DNA of 24,061 bases from an uncultured Bacteroidales bacterium (lineage in GTDB: Bacteria > Bacteroidota > Bacteroidia > Bacteroidales > P3). This document shows positions 1 to 7,108 of this stretch, one piece after another. The stretch is taken from contig CAKZZD010000041.1 of NCBI GenBank assembly GCA_937886715.1, positions 1-24,061 of the forward strand, read 5' to 3'. A program made the position numbers and the translations under genes. The notes beneath the pieces were generated by a model. The model was not told where the DNA came from. It did not search any database and saw nothing but the letters and a program-made list of their open reading frames with translations. Each line of letters begins with the position of its first letter. The stretch's first letter is position 1.

Positions 1-18
1 CGTGTGCTCTTCCGATCT
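1..18. other. Illumina sequencing adapter remnant
   Basis: The first 18 bases are identical to the 3' end of the Illumina TruSeq read-2 adapter (ends GCTCTTCCGATCT). The match is from memory of the adapter sequence. It lies exactly at the contig edge, so it is untrimmed adapter, not genomic DNA. The amidase reading frame continues through it by chance, so the last codons of that frame are artificial. Confidence 0.93.
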
Positions 19-965
19 TTCAACTCGGCGGTGGCCACAGCCTGTGCCGGCAGCGGCTCGGCCTTGGCGGGCTCGGCTTGCTTGGGATCCTCTTTCTTGG
101 CCACGGGGGCAGGCTCCTCAGCGGCGGGTTTCGCGGCGGGGTCTTTGTAGCCCTTGATGTTGATCACCGGGTTCGACAGCACCTTGGTGCCCTCTTCCGA
201 GGCTTTGTAGGCCATAAAGGCGTTGAACAGGCTCACGGCGATCTTGGCCTGACCTTCGTCCGACAGCATGAAGGCCTCCTCCGTGGGGTTGCTGATGAAG
301 CCCACCTCCGTCAGCACCGACGGACAGGTGGTCTTGTACAGCACATACAGCTCGGCCTGCTTCACGCCGCGGTTGATGGTCTTCAGGTTGCGCTTGTACT
401 GGCTCTGGATGGCCTGTGCAAAGTCCAGGCTCTTGTCCAGGAAGGCATGCTGGAACATCGTCAGCATCACATACGACTCCGGCGCGTTGGGGTCGAAGCC
501 GCTGTAGTCGGCATTGGTCTTGTAGTCGGCCTCCAGCAGGATGTCGGCATTCTCTTTCTTGGCCACCTCCAGGTTGGCGCGGCTCTCCGACAGGCCCATC
601 ACGAAGGTCTCCACGCCCGTCGGCGACGTCGTGGGATGCGAGTTGGCATGGATCGAGATGAACAGGTCGGCTTTGTTGCTGTTGGCAATGCGGGCACGCT
701 GCGCCAGCGAGATGTCCACGTCTGTCGTGCGCGTGTAGATCACCTTCACGTCGCTGTAGTTGTCGCTGATCAGCTTGCCGAACTTTTTCGCTATCGCCAG
801 GGTGATGTCTTTCTCCTGCGACCGCACCCCGTGCGCACCCGGCTTGGCGCCGCCGTGACCCGGGTCAATCACCACCGTACGCACACGGTAGACCTCTTTT
901 TTTTGCGAAAAAGCGGGACATATTCCTACTGCCAGCACAATAATAATGGCAAATAAGCGTTTCAT
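1..965 (-). CDS. N-acetylmuramoyl-L-alanine amidase (Amidase_3), C-terminus cut by contig end
   Basis: This is a secreted zinc amidase that cleaves the bond between N-acetylmuramic acid and the stem peptide of peptidoglycan, acting in the periplasm in cell-wall turnover or daughter-cell separation. Translation from ATG at 965 gives a signal peptide of about 20 residues (MKRLF, hydrophobic core, cleavage near AFSQ). The Amidase_3 signatures follow: DPGHGG with zinc ligand H37, E51 in SQEKD, H106 in SIHAN, and catalytic E220 in LTEVGFISN. The catalytic domain ends near residue 255. After it comes an Ala/Pro/Glu/Lys-rich linker (about 275-315) that runs into the adapter. Bacteroidetes relatives often carry a SPOR domain after such a linker, but it is not visible here. 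A run of eight A (coding strand; 897-904) sits just after the signal peptide. The gene is divergent from lptD. Confidence 0.93.
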   Translation of the reverse strand, partial: MKRLFAIIIVLAVGICPAFSQKKEVYRVRTVVIDPGHGGAKPGAHGVRSQEKDITLAIAKKFGKLISDNYSDVKVIYTRTTDVDISLAQRARIANSNKADLFISIHANSHPTTSPTGVETFVMGLSESRANLEVAKKENADILLEADYKTNADYSGFDPNAPESYVMLTMFQHAFLDKSLDFAQAIQSQYKRNLKTINRGVKQAELYVLYKTTCPSVLTEVGFISNPTEEAFMLSDEGQAKIAVSLFNAFMAYKASEEGTKVLSNPVINIKGYKDPAAKPAAEEPAPVAKKEDPKQAEPAKAEPLPAQAVATAELKDRKST

Positions 966-986
966 ATCCAAATATATATATTTTAT

Positions 987-1018
987 TTTTCCCGTTTGCA
1001 TAAATAATTTTATTTTTG
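987..1018 (+). promoter_or_regulatory. Candidate promoter for lptD
   Basis: TATTTTTG at 1011-1018 matches TAnnTTTG on the plus strand. Twenty bases upstream, 987-990 reads TTTT, a three-of-four match to the -33 TTTG. Predicted transcription starts near 1022. The element almost overlaps the divergent amidase -7 box, so the two promoters probably compete. Confidence 0.35.
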
Positions 1019-1031
1019 CAAATCGAAAATG

Positions 1032-1039
1032 CAAAGATA
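1032..1039 (-). promoter_or_regulatory. Candidate -7 box for the amidase gene
   Basis: The minus strand reads TATCTTTG here, a perfect match to the Bacteroidetes TAnnTTTG -7 element, about 67 nt upstream of the ATG at 965. The predicted transcript start is near 1028. No TTTG is present 20 nt upstream of it, so the -33 element is weak or absent. Confidence 0.5.
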
Positions 1040-1153
1040 CGAATAAAAACAGAACTACATTTTCTATGTTGAAAAAAAGTGCAGAAAACCGCCGCCGCCT
1101 GCGTCCTGTCGCCCTCCGCGGCACCCTTTCTGCCATCATCTGAATCCCCCGCC

Positions 1154-3697
1154 GTGCATCGCCTTCGCCACATACTCCCCCTGCTCTTTCTCCTCGTCTT
1201 CACCCTCGGCGCGGCGGCACAGGCCGACATCGACACCCTCGCCCCCATCTCCCCCAACGCCCTCTCTTCCGTCGTCAAGTACAAGGCCCGCGACTCCGTC
1301 GCCATCGACCTCAACTCGCGGCGCGCCTTCCTCTTCTCCGACGGCAGCATCGACTACGACAGCATGCTCCTCATCGCCGACCGCATCACCGTCGACTTCG
1401 ACCGCCAGACACTCCACGCCCACGGCACCCCCGACACCGCCGACACCGCCGGCAACATCGTCGGCCGCCCCTTCTTCCGCCAGGCCGGCACCGAATACCA
1501 CGCCGACAGCATCACCTTCAACTACAACACCCAGAAGGGCATCATCTCCGGCGTCATCACTCAGGAGGGCGACGGCTTCCTCCACGGCAACCGCGTCAAG
1601 AAGATCAACGACTCGGTCATGTACCTCTCCGGCGGCAGCTACACCACCTGCAATTTCGCCCATCCCCACTTCGCCATCAATTTCACCAAGTCGAAGCTCA
1701 TCACCAACGACAAGATCGTCACCGGCCCCGCCTGGCTCAGCGTCGAGGATGTCCCCACCCCCGTCGCGCTCCCCTTCGCCTTCTTCCCCATCACCCACGA
1801 GCGCCAGTCCGGCATCCTCCTCCCCTCCTATGGCTGGATGAACTACCGCGGCTATTACCTCAAGGACGGCGGCTACTATTTCGCCCTCAGCGACAACTAC
1901 GACCTGGCACTCCTCGGCGAGATCTACACCAACCTCAGCTGGGCCGCCGAAGCCAAGTCGAACTACTACCGCCGCTACAAGTACAAGGGCAACGTCGACC
2001 TCCGCTACGGACGCACCTTCATCGGCATCCGCGAGGACACCGCCAACTATGCCGCCTACACCGACTTCAAGGTCAGCTGGCGCCACGACCAGGACAGCAA
2101 GGCCAACCCCTACAGCCGCTTCTCCGCCGACGTCAACCTGCAAAGCCGCAACTATAACAAGAACACCACCAATCGCAGCGACTATTTCAACAGCACCACC
2201 ACCTCCTCCATCAGCTACACCACCAAGCTTGGCCCCTACCTCAACCTCGCCGCCTCCGCCCGCGAGTCCTACAACGCCCAGACCGGCGTCATCAACGTCA
2301 AGCTCCCCTCCCTCTCGCTCTCCTCCGTCACCATCTATCCCTTCCGCCGCAAGAATCCCTCCGGTGCCTACCGCTGGTACGAGAACATCTCTCTCTCCTA
2401 TGTCATGAATGCCGAAGACAACATCACGGCGCAGGATTCCGACCTCTTCCGCCAGACCACCCTCGACCGCATGCAGTACGGCATCCAGCACAGCATCCCC
2501 CTCTCCTCCTCCCTCAAGGTGCTCCGCTTCCTCAACTGGACCAACAGCGTCACCTACAACGAGCGCTGGCATTGGACCACCATCGAGAAGCGCTACGTCG
2601 ACTATCAGGTCGTCACCGACACCCTCCGCGGCTTCCGCGCCAACCGCGACTTCAGCTTCAGCTCGTCGCTCACCACCCGCATCTACGGCCTCTTCCAGTT
2701 CAAATACGGCCCCCTCAAGGCCCTGCGCCACGTCATCAACCCCTCGCTCTCCTTCTCCTACCACCCCGACTTCGGCGCCGAGCGGCTCGGCTACTGGCGG
2801 CAATACACCGACAGCACCGGCTACGTCCACCGCTATTCCATCTTCCAGCAGAGCCTCTACGGCGGCCCGCCCGACGGACAGAGCGGACAGCTCCGCCTCT
2901 CCATCGGCAACAACCTCGAGGTCAAAGTCGCCAACCCCTTCGACACCGCCGCCGAGGTCAAGAAGGTCGTCCTCATCGAAAACCTCAATTTCTCCACCGC
3001 CTACGACCTCGCACGCGACTCGCTCCGCTGGTCCAACCTCTCCGTCACCGGCCGCACCACCCTCTTCCGCAGCCTCGTCCTCAACTATAGCGCCTCCTTC
3101 TCCCCCTACGTCATCGACACCCTCGGCAACATCCACAATCGCTTCCTATGGAACGAGGAACACCGTCTCTTCCGGCGCGACAACTCCACCATCAGCGCAC
3201 AGCTCTCCTGGAGCCTCAACAACAACACCTTCGCCTCCGGCAACGCCAAGTCGGCCGGCCAGCCCGTCCACCATATCCTCCAGACACCCTACAACTACAA
3301 CCCCGTGCTGATGACCGGCGGCTACGTCGACTTCTCCGTCCCCTGGAACCTCAGCATCAGCTACACCTTCTCCTACGTCAACACCTTCGTCGCCCGCGAG
3401 ATGGCCCTCCAGCACCAGACCATCCAGAGCCTCAGCCTCTCCGGCAACGTCAGCTTCACCAAAAACTGGAAGGTCGCCATGACCACCGGCTACGATTTTG
3501 TCAACAAGGGCATGTCCTACACCACCGTCGACATCTACCGCGACCTCCATTGCTGGGAGATGCGGCTCAGCTGGGTGCCCTTCGGCTACTACAAGAGCTG
3601 GTTTTTCCAGATCAATATCAAAGCCGACGCCCTCCGCGACGTCAAGTACGAGAAGCGCCAGTCCTATCTCGACAACCAGGGCTACTATTCCTACTGA
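1154..3697 (+). CDS. lptD: LPS-assembly outer membrane protein LptD
   Basis: LptD is the outer-membrane beta-barrel that inserts lipopolysaccharide into the outer leaflet, working with LptE and the periplasmic Lpt bridge. The product has an N-terminal signal peptide (hydrophobic LPLLFLLVFTL, cleavage after GAAAQA), then an OstA-like periplasmic jellyroll segment (about 40-150), then a long region of alternating polar and aromatic strands typical of the barrel. It ends with CWEMRLSWVPFG and a terminal Tyr, typical of Bacteroidetes LptD and of outer-membrane proteins. I chose GTG 1154 (847 aa) because it places the signal peptide at the very N-terminus. The frame stays open to another GTG at 1079 (872 aa), but that 25-residue extension does not look like a signal sequence. 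An ATG at 1066 is out of frame. The gene ends 42 bp before the MerR gene on the same strand, suggesting co-transcription. Confidence 0.88.
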   Translation: MHRLRHILPLLFLLVFTLGAAAQADIDTLAPISPNALSSVVKYKARDSVAIDLNSRRAFLFSDGSIDYDSMLLIADRITVDFDRQTLHAHGTPDTADTAGNIVGRPFFRQAGTEYHADSITFNYNTQKGIISGVITQEGDGFLHGNRVKKINDSVMYLSGGSYTTCNFAHPHFAINFTKSKLITNDKIVTGPAWLSVEDVPTPVALPFAFFPITHERQSGILLPSYGWMNYRGYYLKDGGYYFALSDNYDLALLGEIYTNLSWAAEAKSNYYRRYKYKGNVDLRYGRTFIGIREDTANYAAYTDFKVSWRHDQDSKANPYSRFSADVNLQSRNYNKNTTNRSDYFNSTTTSSISYTTKLGPYLNLAASARESYNAQTGVINVKLPSLSLSSVTIYPFRRKNPSGAYRWYENISLSYVMNAEDNITAQDSDLFRQTTLDRMQYGIQHSIPLSSSLKVLRFLNWTNSVTYNERWHWTTIEKRYVDYQVVTDTLRGFRANRDFSFSSSLTTRIYGLFQFKYGPLKALRHVINPSLSFSYHPDFGAERLGYWRQYTDSTGYVHRYSIFQQSLYGGPPDGQSGQLRLSIGNNLEVKVANPFDTAAEVKKVVLIENLNFSTAYDLARDSLRWSNLSVTGRTTLFRSLVLNYSASFSPYVIDTLGNIHNRFLWNEEHRLFRRDNSTISAQLSWSLNNNTFASGNAKSAGQPVHHILQTPYNYNPVLMTGGYVDFSVPWNLSISYTFSYVNTFVAREMALQHQTIQSLSLSGNVSFTKNWKVAMTTGYDFVNKGMSYTTVDIYRDLHCWEMRLSWVPFGYYKSWFFQINIKADALRDVKYEKRQSYLDNQGYYSY

Positions 3698-3739
3698 CCC
3701 CGCCCCACACCGACACGTACATCAACCCCACACCACGAT

Positions 3740-4054
3740 ATGAACGAGAAGCTATACTACACCATCACCGAAGTGGCCGACATGCTCGGCGTCAACGCCT
3801 CGCTGCTGCGCTTCTGGGAGAGCGAGTTCGACAGCCTGCGGCCCGCCAAAAACAAACGCGGCGTGCGTCGCTACACCGCCGACGACATCGAGCTGCTCCG
3901 TCGCATCCATTATCTCACGCGCGACTGCGGCTACACCCTCGAAGGGGCCCGCGAGCAGCTGCGAACCAAACCCGTCGACGACCCTTCCCAGCAGCTCGCC
4001 GACACCCTCCGCACCCTCCGCACCTTCCTCACCGACCTCAAATCCCAACTCTGA
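3740..4054 (+). CDS. Small MerR-family transcriptional regulator
   Basis: The product is a 104-residue DNA-binding protein with a MerR-type winged helix-turn-helix. The helix-turn-helix is at about 8-30 (ITEVADMLGVNASLLRFWE), followed by the wing and second helical pair at 40-75 (GVRRYTADDIELLRRIHYL, then GYTLEGAREQL). A short C-terminal helix (about 84-104) could form the dimerising coiled coil. There is no effector-binding domain and no metal-binding cysteine pair, so the ligand cannot be predicted. Such short MerR proteins are common in Bacteroidetes. It lies 42 bp after lptD, is probably on the same transcript, and may respond to envelope status; that last point is only inference from position. 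Confidence 0.85.
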   Translation: MNEKLYYTITEVADMLGVNASLLRFWESEFDSLRPAKNKRGVRRYTADDIELLRRIHYLTRDCGYTLEGAREQLRTKPVDDPSQQLADTLRTLRTFLTDLKSQL

Positions 4055-4070
4055 CCCCATCCCAGTATCC

Positions 4071-4130
4071 AGAACCTCGGAGAGGTTCAACCTCAGTAAC
4101 CCCTGACAAGCCCAGCGCCATCTGGTGCTG
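4071..4130 (+). repeat. Dispersed palindromic element, copy 1 (partial)
   Basis: Positions 4071-4095 are identical over 25 bases to the reverse complement of 23869-23893. Similarity continues more loosely to about 4130 (shared segment ATCTGGTGC). The first 18 bases contain a hairpin, GAACCTC-GGA-GAGGTTC. The far arm present in the second copy (23789-23810) is missing here, so this copy looks truncated or decayed. It sits 17 bp after the MerR stop codon. Confidence 0.75.
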
Positions 4131-4196
4131 TACGGCGTAGCCTTTCTTTTATGTTCTTATTGTTCAGATTGAGGTTCTGATTGCGCATTACGGATT

Positions 4197-4231
4197 GTTC
4201 TGATTGAGCCAGCCAGTTCTGATTGAGCCAG
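4197..4231 (+). repeat. 16-bp direct repeat, two copies
   Basis: GTTCTGATTGAGCCAG occurs at 4197-4212 and again at 4216-4231, a 19-bp period. Looser relatives (TTCAGATTGAGG, TTCTGATTGCG) lie just upstream at about 4162-4185. Function unknown; it could be remnant mobile or duplicated intergenic DNA. Confidence 0.7.
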
Positions 4232-4300
4232 ACCGCCCGCCCGCGGTCGCAATCAAATAGTTTTTTCGCGTATTTCTCGCCGTTTTAGTCATCACGAGCG

Positions 4301-4320
4301 GCCCCATCGCTGGGGCGTTT
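4301..4320 (+). terminator. Weak hairpin, possible secondary terminator
   Basis: GCCCC-ATCGCT-GGGGC forms a 5-bp GC stem followed by GTTTATC. The T-run is short. It could attenuate read-through from lptD-merR but is much weaker than the terminator at 4449-4489. Confidence 0.25.
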
Positions 4321-4383
4321 ATCTCCTTTTCGGGTCTCCCCGACCCCACCTTCTCGACGTCTGTCGTACAACAGACCTCCATG

Positions 4384-4438
4384 GGAGGTATCCAGGAGGT
4401 CAGCAGGAGGTCGGCAGGAGGTATCCAGGAGGGAGGCA
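4384..4438. repeat. 11-bp purine-rich iteron array, five units
   Basis: GGAGGT plus five variable bases ending in CA is repeated at 4384, 4395, 4406, 4417 and 4428 (the last reads GGAGGG), an exact 11-bp period with a partial sixth unit. It lies directly upstream (plus strand) of the bidirectional terminator and contains no gene. Units about one helical turn long could place protein contacts on one face of the DNA, or be a simple slippage product. Confidence 0.8.
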
Positions 4439-4448
4439 AGGAGGACAG

Positions 4449-4489
4449 AAAAAAGAGCACGAAGGTGGTGTGCCTTCGTGCTCTTTTTT
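4449..4489. terminator. Strong bidirectional intrinsic terminator
   Basis: An A6 run, an 11-bp perfect stem (GAGCACGAAGG and CCTTCGTGCTC), a 7-base loop (TGGTGTG) and a T6 run make a symmetric terminator that works on both strands. On the minus strand it closes the surface-protein operon ending at 4524. On the plus strand it stops lptD-merR transcripts. A small extra hairpin (GGCTGC-TAT-GCAGCC, 4503-4517) lies between it and the stop codon at 4524. Confidence 0.9.
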
Positions 4490-4523
4490 GTGTTGTGTAT
4501 GTGGCTGCTATGCAGCCGTATGG

Positions 4524-6869
4524 TTATCTTCTCTTGCTGGGCGTATAGGCTTTCAGCACGGGCAGAACGGTGCCATCGTTTTCATTGGTGCGAATCCACT
4601 CGGAGCCAAGTGCAGTTGTCATACTGCGAATCTGGTCGTTGTTGGACGTACTGGCATTGGTAATAGGGCCCTGTGCTGTACCGTCAACCACATAGCAGGC
4701 GCTGAAGTTGGTAGCCACCGCCGTCGATTCGTTTTGGATGCTGCCGTAGAACTTGGTGGCCTTTGCCGATTCATGGGAATAGGCTCTCTCTATACGGCCG
4801 CTCTGGTAGTGTCCCACCACTCCGCCGACTTTGGCATTGGAATTGGCGGCACGCACCTCGTTGACATCCACGAAGCAATCTTGGATATTGGCAGTTGCGG
4901 TACCGCTGGTATTCGTGTTGAGGTGTCCTACGATGCCGCCGACCTTGGCGTTGGCATAGAGGGCCGTGACAATCATACTGGCGTCGTGGCAGAAGCAGCG
5001 CTTCACGAGACCGTTGGTCATCGTGGCCACGATGCCGCCCACATAGCTGCCGCCCTGCAGGGTGGCGTCGGTCCAGCAATAATCGACGGTGCCGCCGGTC
5101 ATCGTGTTGACGATGCCGCCGACGTTCTGGGCCGACTCAAGTTCGACGGTGCGGATGGTGGCGTTCTTGCCGCAGTAGCAATGCTGTATGATGCCACTGT
5201 TGGTGTAGGCGATGCCGCCCCAGGCCATGTTGCTGTTCACCACGCGGGCAGCGAAATAGCTGTCCTTGATGGTGCCGCTGTTGGTGTGGGCAATGCCGCC
5301 GACCTGAGAGTTGTCAACGGAGGAATTGTTCACCTTCATGGGCGATGCGGCATAGCATCCGATGATAGTACCGGCATTGTTGTAGCAGACGCCGCCGATG
5401 TTGCCGTTGATGGTCATATTGGCGTTGTTGCCGCAGCCTTCGAGAGTACCCACGTTGGTCACGCAGATGCCGGCGAAGTTGCCGCCATACACGATAGGCG
5501 TGGTGGCAGAGGTAGAATAGATGTTGCAGTTTTTGATGGTGCCCATATTGGTGCCGCAGAAGGGCGAGAAATCGCTGCTGCCGCTGATGGTGCCGCCGCA
5601 TTTCACGTTGACGCCTTCCACCGTGGCGCCGCTGGCGATGCTGTTGAAGATGGGCTTGCCGCTGTTGTTGGTGATGCCCTGCAGCTGTGCCGAGCCGCCT
5701 TCAGCCATATAGTACATCTTGCCCGTGAAATTGTTGATACCCGTCCAAGTGTCAGGCAGCACAATGTCGGAGCGCATGATGTGGAAGACGGTGTTGTTGG
5801 TCACCGTCACGCCGTTGATGGTGGTGGGGTGAGCGGCGAGGTACTGCATATCGGCAGCGCGGTAGATCTTGAAGGGGCGGTCGGCGGTGCCGTTGCCGAC
5901 AAGGCCGACGCTGGCAGCCGTGAAATCGTTGGCCAGGTCGAGGGCGGGCATATAGGTGATGCCGTTGCGGCGCACCTTCATAGTGGTGGTGGCCGTCTTG
6001 CCGTCGACATTCAGCGTCACAGCGTAGGTAGTGGTGCCGGTTTCGCCAGTCTTGGCGGGCATCACCAGGTAGAGCGACTTCACCTCTCCGGCTCCTACGC
6101 TCAAACCATTGCAGTCGAGGGTGACCGTGTTGCTGCCACTGGCATCGGAGAGGTAGGGGTTGTCGGTGTAGAGAGCCTCCACGTTGAACAATCCGGAAAC
6201 GGGCTGGTCAGCGTTGACGGTGATGGTGTTGATGGTCACCGCGCTGGAGCCGCTGTTGAAGAACTGCAGGCGCACCAAGCCAGCCAGCGACTTGAAGTCG
6301 AGGTTGAAGGGGTTGTTGTCGGTGCCTTCGCTCCAGCTGCCACCATACCAGGCCACCATGGGGAACATCTGTTTGTTGAAGCTGTAATCGTCGCGATAGG
6401 TCTGCTCGGCGGGCAGGTTGACCTTGGCGGTGAAGCCCTTGGCGTCGCCGGCCGTGCCGCGGAGCACGTTGGCATCGCTGTGCGGGTGCAAGCCGACGAA
6501 ATACTTCGACGTCCAAGGCAGATAGGTCACAAACACACCGTTGAAGTCGGCATCATAGTCGAGGTCTTCGATGAGCTCGCCGACGCTCGGGTCGGGATGT
6601 TCGTTGGGACCCATATTGACGAGGGTTCCGAGAGCCTTCTCGTTGCCACTCTGGTCGCTGATGATGTCGATCTCGTCGTCCTCCTCCCAGTAGATCCATT
6701 GCTCACGCAACAAGACGACCTTGCTGTCGGAGGTGAACTGTTCAAGGCTGGAGTTGAAGGTGACCTTCTGGTTGTCGCGCTCGGGGTTGCACGCCGTCAG
6801 GGTGACGGCGGCGACGATAGCGACAGCCATAAAGCGAATCACATTGCGCATAGAAATATGTTTTTTCAT
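4524..6869 (-). CDS. Surface lipoprotein with fimbrillin-like N-terminus and GLUG repeats
   Basis: The 781-residue product has a lipoprotein signal ending in the lipobox LTAC (Cys27), so it should be lipid-anchored at the envelope, probably on the surface. Residues 30-315 resemble the Mfa/fimbrillin-like fold of Bacteroidetes (WIYWEEDDEIDII, then beta-rich segments to YMPAL). Residues 430-735 carry eight or nine GLUG-type repeats of the pattern VGGIV...GTIKDCY (for example NIGGVCYNNAGTIIGC, YVGGIVATMTNGLVKRCF). Many units carry a cysteine near the end of the motif. GLUG proteins are bacterial surface adhesin-like proteins; no enzymatic motif is visible. ATG 6869 is chosen because a good Shine-Dalgarno (AAAGGAGA) lies 8 nt upstream. 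It is the last gene of the operon, 23 nt after the 66-aa gene. It may serve as a membrane-held partner for the giant proteins upstream; that is inference. Confidence 0.85.
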   Translation of the reverse strand: MKKHISMRNVIRFMAVAIVAAVTLTACNPERDNQKVTFNSSLEQFTSDSKVVLLREQWIYWEEDDEIDIISDQSGNEKALGTLVNMGPNEHPDPSVGELIEDLDYDADFNGVFVTYLPWTSKYFVGLHPHSDANVLRGTAGDAKGFTAKVNLPAEQTYRDDYSFNKQMFPMVAWYGGSWSEGTDNNPFNLDFKSLAGLVRLQFFNSGSSAVTINTITVNADQPVSGLFNVEALYTDNPYLSDASGSNTVTLDCNGLSVGAGEVKSLYLVMPAKTGETGTTTYAVTLNVDGKTATTTMKVRRNGITYMPALDLANDFTAASVGLVGNGTADRPFKIYRAADMQYLAAHPTTINGVTVTNNTVFHIMRSDIVLPDTWTGINNFTGKMYYMAEGGSAQLQGITNNSGKPIFNSIASGATVEGVNVKCGGTISGSSDFSPFCGTNMGTIKNCNIYSTSATTPIVYGGNFAGICVTNVGTLEGCGNNANMTINGNIGGVCYNNAGTIIGCYAASPMKVNNSSVDNSQVGGIAHTNSGTIKDSYFAARVVNSNMAWGGIAYTNSGIIQHCYCGKNATIRTVELESAQNVGGIVNTMTGGTVDYCWTDATLQGGSYVGGIVATMTNGLVKRCFCHDASMIVTALYANAKVGGIVGHLNTNTSGTATANIQDCFVDVNEVRAANSNAKVGGVVGHYQSGRIERAYSHESAKATKFYGSIQNESTAVATNFSACYVVDGTAQGPITNASTSNNDQIRSMTTALGSEWIRTNENDGTVLPVLKAYTPSKRR

Positions 6870-6877
6870 CTTGTCTT

Positions 6878-6885
6878 TCTCCTTT
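6878..6885 (-). promoter_or_regulatory. Ribosome binding site of the GLUG lipoprotein gene
   Basis: AAAGGAGA on the minus strand, 8 nt before ATG 6869, is a clear Shine-Dalgarno. The other three genes of this operon have A-rich leaders without one, so it supports this start and suggests separate translational control of the lipoprotein. Confidence 0.65.
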
Positions 6886-6892
6886 CGTTTGA

Positions 6893-7093
6893 TTAAAATC
6901 CCCAGAGACCGCTCTCGTACTCACCTGTGTTGTCGGTGTACTCGGAGAGCTCTTCGGAACCACGCGTGGTTTCGCGCTCGTTACCTTCAATCAGTACATA
7001 GTCTTTGTGGAGACCGATGCCGGACCAGGCGAAGCCCTTCTCGGCGCTGTACATGTAGACCTCGAGTTGAGGCTTTATATAACTCTTTTTCAT
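6893..7093 (-). CDS. Small 66-aa protein, MKKxYIKP type, unknown function
   Basis: I do not recognise a defined family. The product begins MKKSYIKPQLEVY, an opening I associate with short Bacteroidetes peptides of unknown role. It has no hydrophobic signal segment, an acidic Glu-rich second half (EGNERETTRGSEELSEY) and an aromatic end, GLWGF. It is squeezed between the giant T9SS protein (15 nt upstream) and the lipoprotein (23 nt downstream) on the same strand, which argues that it is a real gene. It could be a regulator, a chaperone or leader-type peptide, or a small structural component. No Shine-Dalgarno precedes ATG 7093. Confidence 0.7.
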   Translation of the reverse strand: MKKSYIKPQLEVYMYSAEKGFAWSGIGLHKDYVLIEGNERETTRGSEELSEYTDNTGEYESGLWGF

Positions 7094-7108
7094 CTCGTAT
7101 GGTGGATT

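Noticed and set aside
1136..3136. Minus-strand open frame of 666 codons opposite lptD
   Set aside because: Acidic Val/Gly/Asp-rich shadow of lptD; no recognisable domain, and the plus-strand LptD features are clear.
4470..6896. Plus-strand open frame of 808 codons opposite the GLUG lipoprotein
   Set aside because: It is antisense to a convincing lipoprotein gene, starts inside the terminator hairpin, and has the same low-complexity composition.
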